A stretch of DNA of 64,000 nt from JAJECS01 sp965243625 (GCA_965243625.1 CBDEVI010000002.1:2976001-3040000), one strand, 5' to 3'; counted from the first letter of the stretch, positions 35,226 to 43,975 are shown. A program made the numbers and translations. Notes: generated from the letters alone by a model not told the origin.

Positions 35226-35254
35226 ATTCTAGCCAAGACCCGTGGTTGGCTCAA
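35226..35254 (-). promoter_or_regulatory. Promoter of groES-groEL
   Basis: On the complement, TTGAGC (35249-35254) and TAGAAT (35226-35231) are separated by 17 bases, a near-consensus sigma-70 promoter. Transcription would start near 35219, 88 bases before the groES ATG. It lies just downstream of the small gene at 35297. Confidence 0.6.
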
Positions 35255-35296
35255 TGGGTAAGCGCGGAATCCGTGATCCCGCCGCCCAAACCGGCG

Positions 35297-35494
35297 CTAC
35301 GTCTCGTCGAGATAGCGGCTGGCGGCCGTGAACGCCCGCGCCAGCTCGAGCGCTTCGTCGCGTTCCATGTGGATGACGATGCCGCGGTCGAACAGCTCCA
35401 CGGTGATCGTCTGGTGGGTCGTCTCCTCGGAGATCGCGACCGTATCGCTCTGGTAGATCTCTTGGAAGATGTGCTCGTGGGGCTCGTCAGCCAC
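35297..35494 (-). CDS. Small conserved-looking hypothetical protein
   Basis: A 65-residue acidic protein read from a GTG at 35492-35494 with GAGAGGT eight bases upstream. It contains alternating beta-like segments (QTITVELFDRGIVIHM) and a final helix (DEALELARAFTAASRYL). I do not recognise a family. The balanced composition, the ribosome binding site and its position upstream of the groES promoter favour a real gene. It is divergent from the CoA-binding protein gene at 35665. Confidence 0.5.
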   Translation of the reverse strand: MADEPHEHIFQEIYQSDTVAISEETTHQTITVELFDRGIVIHMERDEALELARAFTAASRYLDET

Positions 35495-35664
35495 GGGGCC
35501 AACCTCTCGTCGGGTGCGCGCGCCGCGCCGCTCGCAGTCTACCCCTTGGCCTTTGGACCCATCGGGGGGCGTTCAGGCGGCGGGCGGGATCCGGACGGGT
35601 GCAGGCTTCGTAGTTGTTGGCAGACGGCGGCGCCGGTCGTCGCTGTGAATTCGAGGTCCCGAGC

Positions 35665-36081
35665 ATGCCCGTCACCAGTGACGACGACCTGCGCGGAATC
35701 ATCGAGCGCAGCGGTCGCATCGCCGTGGTCGGGCTCTCGAGCAATCCCGCGCGGCCCAGCAATGGCGTGGCCCTGTTTCTCAAGGCCAGAGGCTTCGACA
35801 TCGTGCCCGTCAATCCCAATGAAACCGCCGTGCTCGGGGTGGACTCGGTCGCGGACCTTGGTCAGATCGACGGCCCGGTGGACATGGTGAACGTGTTCCG
35901 GCGGCCCGAATACTGCGCGGACATTGCCCGGGCGGCGGTCGAGATCGGGGCCGGCGTGCTCTGGCTGCAGCAGGGCATTCGCAATGACGAAGCGATGGCG
36001 ATTGCCGAGGCGGGCGGCTTGAAGGTCGTGCAGGACCGCTGCCTGCGCGTCGAAGTCCAGCGGCTGCTGCGCCGGCGCTGA
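35665..36081 (+). CDS. CoA-binding domain protein (YccU family)
   Basis: A 138-residue single Rossmann-like CoA-binding domain. IAVVGLSSNPARPSNGVALFLKARG is the characteristic start of the CoA_binding_2 family, VPVNPNETAVLGV follows, and VFRRPEYCADIARAAVEIGAGVLWLQQGI carries the conserved WxQxGI element. GAGG lies upstream of the ATG at 35665. Family members bind CoA, but no enzymatic role is established. The gene converges with larA across a hairpin. Confidence 0.85.
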   Translation: MPVTSDDDLRGIIERSGRIAVVGLSSNPARPSNGVALFLKARGFDIVPVNPNETAVLGVDSVADLGQIDGPVDMVNVFRRPEYCADIARAAVEIGAGVLWLQQGIRNDEAMAIAEAGGLKVVQDRCLRVEVQRLLRRR

Positions 36082-36106
36082 GTCCGGCGGCTCAGGCCGC
36101 CCGGAC
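36082..36106. terminator. Possible bidirectional hairpin between the CoA-binding gene and larA
   Basis: GTCCGGCGGC-TCAG-GCCGCCCGGAC forms a stem of about ten base pairs with one bulge, between two converging genes and overlapping the larA stop. No T-run follows on either strand, so termination efficiency is uncertain. Confidence 0.35.
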
Positions 36107-37348
36107 GTAGGGGATCGTTTCCGGTCCTCGCGGCAGCACGCACACCCGGCCCTCGCGGCCGGCCAGCTTGTCCACCCGCTCGGCGATGTCGGGGCACGGC
36201 TCGCAGAACGCTTCGCGCACCGCCGCATCGTCCAGGCCGCCGGCGTGCAGGTGCACCGTGGCCCGGTCCAGGACGCGCGCGAAGATCTGGTTCTGCCACT
36301 GGTCCACTTCGTGATGTCCCGGCGTCACGATGCTCGCCAGCATCGCCCCCGGCGAATCGTGATCCCGCAGCATGTGCACGAACGCCCCGTGGCCGGCGCC
36401 CTCCCGGCACTCCGCCGCGCACACCACGTGGCCGCCGTCGCGCACGACCTGGGCGCCGGCGTCCATGCCCTTTACCGCCTGATACAGGTTGAGGTCGAGC
36501 GGAAAGCCGCTATTCGTGGTCACCACCACGTCGTAGGGCTCATCCACGCCGCGCATCACCTCGCGGGCCAGCGCCCGGCACCCGGCGTCGTGCGCCGGTT
36601 CCAACGCCCCCGCGTAGATGCCGGTGATTTGACGCGCCGGATTGACCGTCACGTTGAGCGCGAATTCGCATCCGGCCAGGCGCGCCGCCTCCCGCTGCTC
36701 GCGGTGGATGGGGTTGCCGGCGAGCTGACCCCAGCGCGCCATTGGGTCGCCGATGAGCGTGGCGTCGTGGTTGCTCATGATGCTTTTGGCGGCGGCCACG
36801 CCCGGCAGCACCAGCTTGGCGCCGCCGCTGAACCCGGCGAAGAAGTGCGGCTCGATCAGCCCTGCCGTAATACGCACGTCCGCGTCCAGGTAGGCGCGAT
36901 TGATCGCCACCGGGCGTCCCGACGACGTGCGCCCGATTTGGCGGCAGGTGTCCGCATCTTCCGCGTCGTGATTGTGGACCGCATAGGCCGACGCGATGTC
37001 GCCCCCGAGCATGCCGTCGATCTCCGCGGGTGTGCACGGCCGGTGCAGGCCGGTGGCGATCAGCAGTGTGATCCGGTCCGGCGGCACGTGCGCCAGCTCG
37101 TGCAACAGCGCCCGGACCATGGCGCGGTTGGGCGCGGGGCGGGTGACGTCGCACATGACGATCACGACCCGATCGCCCGGCGCCGCAATCTCGCGCAGCG
37201 GACGGGACTCGATCGGGTGGCGGAGCGCCGTACGCAGCGACTCGCGCGGGTCTTCCAACGGCTCGCCGCCCGCGGGCTCGATCACGTCGACCGGGCGTCC
37301 AAAGTCCACCGGCAAGCCGGTGGTCCCATAAGCCAGCGTTACGCGCAC
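36092..37348 (-). CDS. larA: LarA-type nickel-pincer lactate racemase family protein
   Basis: 418 residues from a GTG at 37346-37348, which has GGAGGA six bases upstream; the longer open frame has no support. The residues known to bind the nickel-pincer nucleotide in Lactobacillus LarA (His108, His174, Lys184, His200) correspond to His102 (GLHRPCTPAE), His168 (IEPHFFAGFSGGAKLVLPG), Lys178 in the same motif and His194 (IMSNHD), a constant offset of six. The enzyme should racemise or epimerise a 2-hydroxy acid. The cofactor synthesis genes larB, larC and larE are absent from the window. Many LarA homologues act on substrates other than lactate, so the substrate is open. Confidence 0.88.
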   Translation of the reverse strand: MRVTLAYGTTGLPVDFGRPVDVIEPAGGEPLEDPRESLRTALRHPIESRPLREIAAPGDRVVIVMCDVTRPAPNRAMVRALLHELAHVPPDRITLLIATGLHRPCTPAEIDGMLGGDIASAYAVHNHDAEDADTCRQIGRTSSGRPVAINRAYLDADVRITAGLIEPHFFAGFSGGAKLVLPGVAAAKSIMSNHDATLIGDPMARWGQLAGNPIHREQREAARLAGCEFALNVTVNPARQITGIYAGALEPAHDAGCRALAREVMRGVDEPYDVVVTTNSGFPLDLNLYQAVKGMDAGAQVVRDGGHVVCAAECREGAGHGAFVHMLRDHDSPGAMLASIVTPGHHEVDQWQNQIFARVLDRATVHLHAGGLDDAAVREAFCEPCPDIAERVDKLAGREGRVCVLPRGPETIPYVRAA

Positions 37349-37412
37349 AGCCGATCCTCCGCCGAATGTCGGGAGATTGTATGCACCGCTTGCCCGCCGC
37401 CCGCCCGTGGTT

Positions 37413-37425
37413 GTGTTAACATAAT
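37413..37425 (+). promoter_or_regulatory. Possible promoter/operator of the recombinase gene
   Basis: A perfect 8-base palindrome TGTTAACA (37413-37420) merges into a CATAAT -10-like hexamer (37420-37425). It is AT-rich against a very GC-rich background and lies between the divergent larA and recombinase genes. No clear -35 at standard spacing. Confidence 0.3.
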
Positions 37426-37515
37426 GTCCCCGTGGGGGATAGCCCGCGGCGGGGCGATCGCGGGCCCTCGGACCACCGCCTCGAGATGCCCCCTCATTTT
37501 GCTGAAAGCGGTGTG

Positions 37516-38400
37516 ATGGACGCCACGATCGAGGAATTTGTCGAACACCTGCGCATCGAGCGTGGGCTGTCGGCAAACACCCTCTCCGCCTATCGCAGCG
37601 ATCTGAACCAGTTTCGCGAGTACATGGATCGCGCGGAACGCGGCTCCTGGAGCGTCCCTCCGGCGTTCGTGCGCCAGTTCATGAATGAGCTGATTCAGCG
37701 CGAATACGAACCCTCGTCGCAGGCGCGCAAGCTGGCGGCGCTGAAATCTCTCTACCGCTACCTACTGAGTTCGGGCGTGGTCAGCAGTGATCCCACGGCG
37801 GGACTCGACGGGGCGCGGGTCAAGAAGCGCTTGCCGCAGACGCTCAGCCGGGCTCAGGTTGAGCGACTCCTGCAAGAAGCGGCCCGCGGCCGCGAGCCGG
37901 ACAATCTGCGCGACCGCGCCATGCTCGAAGCGCTTTACGCCACCGGCATGCGCGTCTCCGAGCTCGCCGCGCTCGACCTTGCCGACGTGGACTCAGCCGA
38001 GGAGACGATCACCCTGGCGCGCCACGGCGCCGGCGAACGCCGCGTGCCGCTTCCCGGCCGCGCCCTGGCTGCCGTCGAGGACTACCTCGCGGCCGGCCGC
38101 GCCAGACTCAAGCCCAGCGCCGACGAACCGGCGCTTTTTCTCAATCACCGCGGCGCCCGGCTTACGCGCCAGGGCTTCTGGCTGATCGTCAAGACGTATG
38201 CCCGCCGTGCTGGAATCAAGGCCCACATCACGCCCCACACGTTGCGGCATTCGTTTGCCGAGCATCGACTGCGGGCGGACGGCAACGTGCGGCAGGTCCA
38301 GCGGATGCTCGGGCACGCCAGCCTGGCCACGACCCAGATCTACGCCGAGTTGGCGGCCACTCAGCCCAAGGACCATGAGGCCGCGGCGGACGCCGGCTAG
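37516..38400 (+). CDS. Tyrosine recombinase, XerC/XerD-like, with substituted active-site lysine
   Basis: 294 residues from the ATG at 37516, matching the Xer N-terminus (IEEFVEHLRIERGLSANTLSAYRSDL). The SAM-like core-binding domain spans 1-90 and the catalytic domain 105-285. Catalytic residues seen are Arg146 (ATGMRVSEL), His241 and Arg244 (HTLRHSF), His267 (LGHASLATT) and Tyr276 (QIYAEL). The beta-hairpin lysine (GKG in XerC/D, residue 172 in E. coli XerD) is replaced: the segment reads LARHGAGERRVPL, with His170 at that place. The length fits XerC/D rather than phage integrases, and no attachment site or mobile genes are around, so chromosome dimer resolution is the likely job if it is active. 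Confidence 0.85.
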   Translation: MDATIEEFVEHLRIERGLSANTLSAYRSDLNQFREYMDRAERGSWSVPPAFVRQFMNELIQREYEPSSQARKLAALKSLYRYLLSSGVVSSDPTAGLDGARVKKRLPQTLSRAQVERLLQEAARGREPDNLRDRAMLEALYATGMRVSELAALDLADVDSAEETITLARHGAGERRVPLPGRALAAVEDYLAAGRARLKPSADEPALFLNHRGARLTRQGFWLIVKTYARRAGIKAHITPHTLRHSFAEHRLRADGNVRQVQRMLGHASLATTQIYAELAATQPKDHEAAADAG

Positions 38401-38537
38401 CCTCGGTCCTCGTCCGCGGTTTTGGTGGGAAATCCCGCGAGCGATGACGCTCGCAGCCGCTAGACTTGGATGAAGGTCCGCGCCATCGGGTCCCGCATGT
38501 TGGAACGCCAGTCCCTTCGTGCAGCGGGTGATCCCGC

Positions 38538-41042
38538 ATGAAAGCGGTGGTCATGGCCGGCGGCGAAGGCTCCCGCCTTCGCCCGCTCACCCTCGAGCGG
38601 CCCAAGCCCATGATCACCCTGGGCCACGCCCCGGCTATCGAGCACATCCTGCGCCTGCTCAAGCACCACGGCATCACCGACATCGTCATCTCGCTCCACT
38701 ACCTCGGGTCGGTCATCGAGGACTACTTCGGCTCCGGGGAGGAGCTCGGCGTCAACATCACCTACACGCACGAGGACCGTCCGCTCGGGACCGCCGGCAG
38801 CGTCGCGCTTGCGCGCGACGTGCTGGACGAGCCGTTCCTGGTGATCTCGGGCGACGCGCTGACCGACGTCGATCTGTCCGCCTTCGCGAGCTTCTTCACC
38901 GAGCGGTCCGCGCAGGCCGCCTTGCTGCTCTATCGGGTGGAAAATCCCCTCGAGTACGGCGTGGTCATCACCGACGACGACGGCCGGGTGCGGCAGTTCC
39001 AGGAGAAGCCCTCGTGGGGCGAGGTGCTCAGCGACACCGTCAATACGGGCATCTACGCGCTGCATCCGTCGGCGCTCGACGACATTCCGCCCGGGCGTGA
39101 GGTGGACTTCAGCCTCGATGTGTTCCCGGCCATGCTCCGGCGCGGCGAGGCCGTCTACGGCTACGTGGCCGACGGGTATTGGACCGACGTCGGCATGCTG
39201 GACGCCTACCGCCAGGCCAATGCCGACCTGGTGAGCGGCCGAGTGCGGGTTCCAGGCGCGCCCGGCTATAGCGCGACGCGCCCCACCATCGACCCCACGG
39301 CCCGCGTTGATCCCACGGCCCGGATCGAGGGCGCGGTTTACGTTGGCCGGGAGGCCGAGGTTCGCGCGGGCGCCCTGGTGCGCGGTCCGGCGATGGTCGG
39401 CGACCGCACGCTGGTGGACGAGCGGGCCGAGGTGCACGAATCCACCGTGCTCAGCAACGCCTACATCGGCGTCGGCGCCAATCTCGATCGCTGCGTCATT
39501 GGGCGGCACTGCCGTCTCGGGCGAGCGGCCGCCGTCGGGCAGGCCGCGGTGGTCGGCGACGGGACCACGCTCGGGGCCGAAGTGAACGTGCGCGCCGGCA
39601 TCAGCGTCTGGCCGCGAAAGTTCGTGGAAGACCGCGTCGTGATCGACCGAAACCTGGTCCACGGCAGCCGGGCGCGTCGCACCATCTTCGTGCACGGCGG
39701 CGTGGCCGGATTGGCCAATGTCGAGTTGACCCCGGAGTTCGCCGCGCGGCTCGGGTCGGCCTGGGGCTCGGCGCTGGCCCCCGGATCGACCGTGGCCGCC
39801 AACCGCGACGAGACTCGTCCCGCGCGAATGTTCAAGCGGGCGCTCATGTCCGGCCTGGCGTCGGTCGGCGTGCGAACCGTCGACATCGGCGCCATGCCGT
39901 TCCCCGTGGCGCGCTTCGCCACCCAGCAGTTCGACGCCGCCGGCTGCATCCACATCCGGCGCTCGCCCTATGACCCGGACGCCATTGACGTGCGCTTTCT
40001 GGACGAGCGCGGCATAGACATTCGCCCGAGCGACGAGCGCAAGATCGAAACCACCTTCAGCCGTGAGGACTTTCGCCGCGTCGGCGCCGCCGAGATCGCC
40101 GAGATCACCTTGGCCGATCCCGTGAGCGACTACGGGGATGCGTTGCTGAGCGAGATTCCGCAACCGCTCGAACGGACGCTGGGACTGGTCGTGGACTACA
40201 TGGGCGGTGCCTGCGGCGAAGTGCTGCCGACGCTGCTCGCGCGGCTCGGGGTTCGCGAGACGGCCATCGACGCCTCATCGAGCAGCGCGTCGCTGCTCAC
40301 GCCCGCCGATATGGAGGCTCGGCGCGCCCGGCTGGGACGCATCGTGCCGGCGGTCGGGGCGGCGTTCGGAGCGCTCATCGATGCGGATGGCAATCGCGTC
40401 TGGATCACCGACGAGCGCGGCCGGGCGCTGGACGCGCTCGAGGCGGCCGGTCTCGTGGTGGCGGTGCTGGGCGAGGCGGGGCTTGCAGGCACCGTTGCGC
40501 TCCCCGTCACGGTGCCGGACAGCGTGTTCAACCACGCCGCGGACCTGGGGTTTGCGCCCCACCGCACGCCCACGAACGCCGCCGCCATGATGCGCGCGGC
40601 GATGCAACGCGACGCCGTGCTGACGATTAACGGGCGTGATGCCTTCGGCTTCCCATCGCTGCACGCCGGCCCCGACCCCATGGCCACGGTCATTCGCCTC
40701 GTGGCCGGGCTGGCCGGCGCCGAGCGGCCGGTCAGCGCCTATGTGGCGGCGCTGCCGGCATTCACCGTCGCGCGTCGCGAGGTTCGCGTGGATTGGGAAC
40801 GCCGCGGGGCCGTCATGCGGCGCCTCAACAGCCACAGCCGGCGCCGCGACGAGGGACCGCTGGACGGCGTGGTCATCGGCGCTCCCGGCGAGCGCGCGGT
40901 CGTCGTTCCGGATGTCGACGAACCGGCATTTCGCATTCTGGCTGAAGCCGGCACGCAGGCCCTGGCGGAGACGCTGGCCGACGAGATCGGCTCGTTCGTC
41001 GCACGCGCGGCGCGCAACGGCGCGGACGCCCGCCCGGCATGA
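38538..41042 (+). CDS. Mannose-1-phosphate guanylyltransferase / phosphomannomutase-like fusion
   Basis: An 834-residue fusion. Residues 1-230 form a nucleotidyltransferase: MKAVVMAGGEGSRLRPLT, RPKPMITLG, PLGTAGSVALA, VISGDALTD and FQEKPSWGE. Residues about 245-370 are left-handed beta-helix hexapeptide repeats (DPTARVDPTARIEGAVYVG). Residues about 380-830 resemble a phosphohexomutase, but its catalytic elements are degenerate: the TASHNP phosphoserine loop is replaced by IHIRRSPYDPD, and the metal loop reads IDADGNRV. It likely makes GDP-mannose (or a related NDP-sugar) from the 1-phosphate, while the mutase half is structural or regulatory. It may supply GDP-mannose to gmd at 22250. It overlaps the next gene by 4 bases. 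Confidence 0.85.
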   Translation: MKAVVMAGGEGSRLRPLTLERPKPMITLGHAPAIEHILRLLKHHGITDIVISLHYLGSVIEDYFGSGEELGVNITYTHEDRPLGTAGSVALARDVLDEPFLVISGDALTDVDLSAFASFFTERSAQAALLLYRVENPLEYGVVITDDDGRVRQFQEKPSWGEVLSDTVNTGIYALHPSALDDIPPGREVDFSLDVFPAMLRRGEAVYGYVADGYWTDVGMLDAYRQANADLVSGRVRVPGAPGYSATRPTIDPTARVDPTARIEGAVYVGREAEVRAGALVRGPAMVGDRTLVDERAEVHESTVLSNAYIGVGANLDRCVIGRHCRLGRAAAVGQAAVVGDGTTLGAEVNVRAGISVWPRKFVEDRVVIDRNLVHGSRARRTIFVHGGVAGLANVELTPEFAARLGSAWGSALAPGSTVAANRDETRPARMFKRALMSGLASVGVRTVDIGAMPFPVARFATQQFDAAGCIHIRRSPYDPDAIDVRFLDERGIDIRPSDERKIETTFSREDFRRVGAAEIAEITLADPVSDYGDALLSEIPQPLERTLGLVVDYMGGACGEVLPTLLARLGVRETAIDASSSSASLLTPADMEARRARLGRIVPAVGAAFGALIDADGNRVWITDERGRALDALEAAGLVVAVLGEAGLAGTVALPVTVPDSVFNHAADLGFAPHRTPTNAAAMMRAAMQRDAVLTINGRDAFGFPSLHAGPDPMATVIRLVAGLAGAERPVSAYVAALPAFTVARREVRVDWERRGAVMRRLNSHSRRRDEGPLDGVVIGAPGERAVVVPDVDEPAFRILAEAGTQALAETLADEIGSFVARAARNGADARPA

Positions 41043-41371
41043 CCAGCGCCGCCACGACGGCGACCGGCTTGCGCCGGGTGGGTGAGCAGGCGCTGGTGAT
41101 CACCTGGGCCGACGGCGCCGAGTCGACCTTGCCCTTGCGTGAAATCCGCCTGGCCTGTGGCTGCGCGGTGTGCGTCAACGAGGTCACGGGCGCCCCGCAG
41201 CTCGATCCGGACACAGTCCCGGCCGACATTGGCGCGGTGCGCATCGCGCCCGTCGGCCACTACGCCCTCACCTTCACGTGGACGGACGGCCACGCCACGG
41301 GCATTTATCCCTGGGAGAACCTGCGCGCCCTGGCCGACGGCTTCGGCGTGACGCAGGAGGGCGACGCCTAG
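41039..41371 (+). CDS. DUF971-domain protein
   Basis: 110 residues, starting in the stop of the fusion gene (ATGA). The domain is the one at the N-terminus of gamma-butyrobetaine hydroxylases and in small Fe-S-related proteins: LVITWADGAESTLPLREIRLACGCAVCVNEVTG, then GHYALTFTWTDGHATGIYPWENLR. CGCAVC is a potential metal site. A role in iron-sulfur metabolism has been suggested for the family, but the function here is unknown. It ends 4 bases into the convergent gene's stop. Confidence 0.85.
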   Translation: MTSAATTATGLRRVGEQALVITWADGAESTLPLREIRLACGCAVCVNEVTGAPQLDPDTVPADIGAVRIAPVGHYALTFTWTDGHATGIYPWENLRALADGFGVTQEGDA

Positions 41372-41955
41372 TCGGCCGGCGGCGCGTGCCGGGCGGCTTT
41401 CGCAATCGCGTCCGGCAACATCCGCGCCAGCTCCGGACTCCTCGTGGCGAGGGCCTGTCGCGTTGCCTGCAACGCCAACCGCCGCCGCGCGGAGCTCCCG
41501 GCCGGCCCCAAGCTGGCCGCCGTTGCGCCCGGGTCGCGCGTCACGGCCGCCGCCAGCGGGATCGCCAGAGCAGCCGCGGCCGCCGGATCGGCGCAGAGAT
41601 CGGCCAGTTGAACGATGCGACCGGCGCAGGCGGGTCTCCCTCGTGCCAGCGGCGTGAGCGCGTGCGGGCCGACCATTCGAAGGGATGGGCTCGGTGACGC
41701 GAGCAACGCCGCTGCCAGAGCCAGGGTGGTTTCGCTGGAATCAGGCCTCTCGCCCAGGGCCTCGGCGATGGCGTGTCCGAGGTGTGTCGCCGCTTGGGGG
41801 CTGATCGCTCCGGTTCCGCGGCTCTGAATCTCGGGTGCACACGCCGCTCGACCAATTTCGTCCAGGGCCTCGCGTGCACAGCCTTTCGCCCAGGCGGCGG
41901 CCGCCACCCGGCCGCACTCGCGGAGCGCCTGCAGCGCGTCCCGATCGATCCGCAC
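41368..41955 (-). CDS. Hypothetical alanine-rich helical protein
   Basis: 195 residues from a GTG at 41953-41955, 17 bases after the aldolase stop on the same strand. The frame is open further upstream inside the aldolase gene. It is almost entirely helical and alanine/leucine rich, with repeated helix pairs (AATHLGHAIAEALGE, TTLALAAALLAS, AAAALAIPLAAAV, ARRRLALQATRQAL) suggestive of HEAT-like repeats. No family is recognised and the ribosome binding site is weak. High GC makes long spurious frames common, so this is a moderate call based on position and regular helix pattern. Confidence 0.45.
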   Translation of the reverse strand: MRIDRDALQALRECGRVAAAAWAKGCAREALDEIGRAACAPEIQSRGTGAISPQAATHLGHAIAEALGERPDSSETTLALAAALLASPSPSLRMVGPHALTPLARGRPACAGRIVQLADLCADPAAAAALAIPLAAAVTRDPGATAASLGPAGSSARRRLALQATRQALATRSPELARMLPDAIAKAARHAPPAD

Positions 41956-41972
41956 CAGGATCCGGCGACCGA

Positions 41973-43019
41973 CTAGACCAGCGCCGCGTACTCGCCGGCC
42001 ATCGCGTCCAGCCCCACGTGCGGCACGTGGGATCCCTGGCCGGCCATTCCAAACGCTTCCATGCGCGCCAGGCACACTTGTTTCATCGCGTCGCGTGCCG
42101 GGCCCAGGTACTTGCGCGGATCGAACTCGCTCGGGTCCTCGTGAAACACCTGGCGAATGGCGCCCGTGATGGCCATGCGGTTGTCGGTGTCCACGTTGAT
42201 CTTGCGCACTCCGTGGCGAATGCCCTCCTGAATCTCGGCAATCGGCACGCCATAGGTCTGCCGCATCTCGCCGCCGTTGGCATTGATCACGTCCTGCAAA
42301 TGCTGTGGCACCGACGAGCTGCCGTGCATCACGAGGTGGGTGTTCGGCAGACGGCGGTGGATTTCGCGAATCCGGTCCATCACCAGCACGCCGGCGTCTG
42401 GCTTGCGACTGAACTTGTAGGCCCCGTGACTCGTTCCGATGGCCACGGCCAGCGCGTCCACGCCCGTTGCAGCCACGAAATCCTCGGCCTGTTCGGGATC
42501 GGTCAGCAGCTGCTCCCGATCGATTGGCCCCTCCGCACCGTGACCATCTTCCTGGTCGCCCATGCCGGTCTCCAGGCTTCCCAGCACGCCCAGCTCGCCC
42601 TCGACGGTCACGCCCCTGGCGTGGGCCAGCGTCACGACCTCGCGCGTCACGGCCACGTTGTACTCGTACGACGCCGGCGTCTTCCCGTCCGCCTCCAGCG
42701 ACCCATCCATCATCACGCTGGTGAACCCGTGCTCGATCGCGCTGGCGCAGGTCGCGGGGCTGTTGCCGTGGTCCTGGTGCATGGCAATCGGGACCTGCGG
42801 ATACAGCTCCGCGGCGGCCAGCATCAGGTGCCGCAGGTAGAGGTCGTTGGTGTACTCGCGGGCCCCGCGGCTGGCCTGGATGATCACCGGCGCGTCCGCC
42901 TCGTCGGCCGCCTCCATGATGGCCTGGATCTGCTCCATGAAGTTCACATTGAAGGCCGCGATCCCGTAGTCGTTGGCGGCCGCGTGATCGAGCAGCACGC
43001 GCATCGGCAGCAGCGCCAT
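41973..43019 (-). CDS. fba: Class II fructose-bisphosphate aldolase
   Basis: Zinc-dependent cleavage of fructose-1,6-bisphosphate in glycolysis and gluconeogenesis; 348 residues. Motifs: DYGIAAFNVNFMEQIQAIMEAA, PIAMHQDHGNSP (zinc His and catalytic Asp), SVMMDGS, VEGELGVLGS, GTSHGAYKF (zinc His), VMHGSSSVP (third zinc His), and GVRKINVDTDNRMA binding phosphate. The length and insertions match the Calvin-type subgroup. AGGAG lies eight bases before the ATG. It is first in a possible two-gene unit with the helical hypothetical. Confidence 0.93.
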   Translation of the reverse strand: MALLPMRVLLDHAAANDYGIAAFNVNFMEQIQAIMEAADEADAPVIIQASRGAREYTNDLYLRHLMLAAAELYPQVPIAMHQDHGNSPATCASAIEHGFTSVMMDGSLEADGKTPASYEYNVAVTREVVTLAHARGVTVEGELGVLGSLETGMGDQEDGHGAEGPIDREQLLTDPEQAEDFVAATGVDALAVAIGTSHGAYKFSRKPDAGVLVMDRIREIHRRLPNTHLVMHGSSSVPQHLQDVINANGGEMRQTYGVPIAEIQEGIRHGVRKINVDTDNRMAITGAIRQVFHEDPSEFDPRKYLGPARDAMKQVCLARMEAFGMAGQGSHVPHVGLDAMAGEYAALV

Positions 43020-43173
43020 TGGACCGTCTCCTCTCTCACCCGTCGCAACGACCCACCGGCCGGCTGCCGGCTGCGACGTTCGACCAAGAATACGCCGCGC
43101 TTGTCATGGCTTGGGGGAGTCCGCGGCCCCGAGTGCGGTAGCATGCCCCGCACCGCTCCCGGAAAGAGTTGCC

Positions 43174-43914
43174 GTGGCCCAGTCGAGGAACAAGCGACCC
43201 GTGCTCCTTGGTCCCAGCGGCCAGCCGCTGCCGGCCGCGCCCTCTCCGCCGCCTGAGCCGGCGCCCGCCGCGGAGCCGCCGACCCCCGCGGAGGCCGAGT
43301 CGCCTCCGGACGCCGAGGCCCAAGCGGCTGAGGCTCCGCCGGAGACCACCGAACCGCAGAAGGACACCGAAGCTCGCACCCAATCAGGGCCGCCGTATCA
43401 GGTGCAGGTGGCGCTCGACGTCGATCCGCGGCACGTGCCGGCCACACTGGTCGTGTTGCTCCCCTTCGATCCCACCGAGGCTTACCGCACCCGCGTCGAG
43501 GCGGCGCGCGACCAGTTCTTCAAGTCGCGTGACACGCTCATCGCCTCCGCCGAGGCCAGCATTCGGGCGCAGGGCGTGAACGTGAGCGATCCGCGCCGCG
43601 CCGCGGCCAGCATGATCGAGCGCCAGTTCATGGCCCAGGTTTGGGACTCCGCGTTTGGCGCCGTGTCCGCCGCGCAGGTGGGGTTGGTCTTCGCCGCCGC
43701 GCTGTCCGGCGGCGAGCAGGCCATCGGCACCATGCTGGTGTCGCCGTTCGACGGCGGGCGCATGTGGATCACCTCCCGCGCCACCCTGTTGGGCGACCGG
43801 TTTGGCGCCTGGGCCATGCCAGTGCAAAAGCGCGACCCAATGCCCGCCACCGTGATCCTCAACCGGGATGCCCTCGCGCCGTTGCGGATGAACTTCGCCC
43901 GCATCCGGGTCTAG
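43174..43914 (+). CDS. Hypothetical protein with proline-rich N-terminus
   Basis: 246 residues from a GTG at 43174 preceded by GGAAAGAG. Residues about 15-65 are a disordered Pro/Ala/Glu stretch. The remainder (about 70-246) is a globular domain with mixed sheet and helix (YQVQVALDVDPRHVPATLVVLLPFD, a helical region, then AIGTMLVSPFDGGRMWITSRATLLGDRFG). No signal peptide or membrane helix is obvious. I do not recognise a family. It is divergent from fba and precedes the tetR-mqn unit by 74 bases. Confidence 0.65.
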   Translation: MAQSRNKRPVLLGPSGQPLPAAPSPPPEPAPAAEPPTPAEAESPPDAEAQAAEAPPETTEPQKDTEARTQSGPPYQVQVALDVDPRHVPATLVVLLPFDPTEAYRTRVEAARDQFFKSRDTLIASAEASIRAQGVNVSDPRRAAASMIERQFMAQVWDSAFGAVSAAQVGLVFAAALSGGEQAIGTMLVSPFDGGRMWITSRATLLGDRFGAWAMPVQKRDPMPATVILNRDALAPLRMNFARIRV

Positions 43915-43953
43915 ACCCAGCCCGCCAGTTGACGCCGGAATCGAACGTGGGGC

Positions 43954-43975
43954 AAACTGACTCACTAGTCGGTTT
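43954..43975. promoter_or_regulatory. Probable TetR-type operator
   Basis: AAACTGACT-CACT-AGTCGGTTT is an inverted repeat with 8 of 9 arm positions complementary. It lies just upstream of the tetR start and 20 bases downstream of a TTGACG -35-like hexamer (43929-43934). The size, symmetry and placement fit autoregulation by the adjacent TetR protein, which would also control the overlapping mqn genes. Confidence 0.6.

Noticed and set aside
35205..35235. CIRCE operator for groES
   Set aside because: Only one half-site resembling TTAGCACTC is visible; the spaced inverted partner GAGTGCTAA is missing.
37516..38400. Integrase of a mobile island
   Set aside because: Length and domain layout fit XerC/D. 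No tRNA, attachment repeats or phage-like genes are near, and the flanks are metabolic genes.
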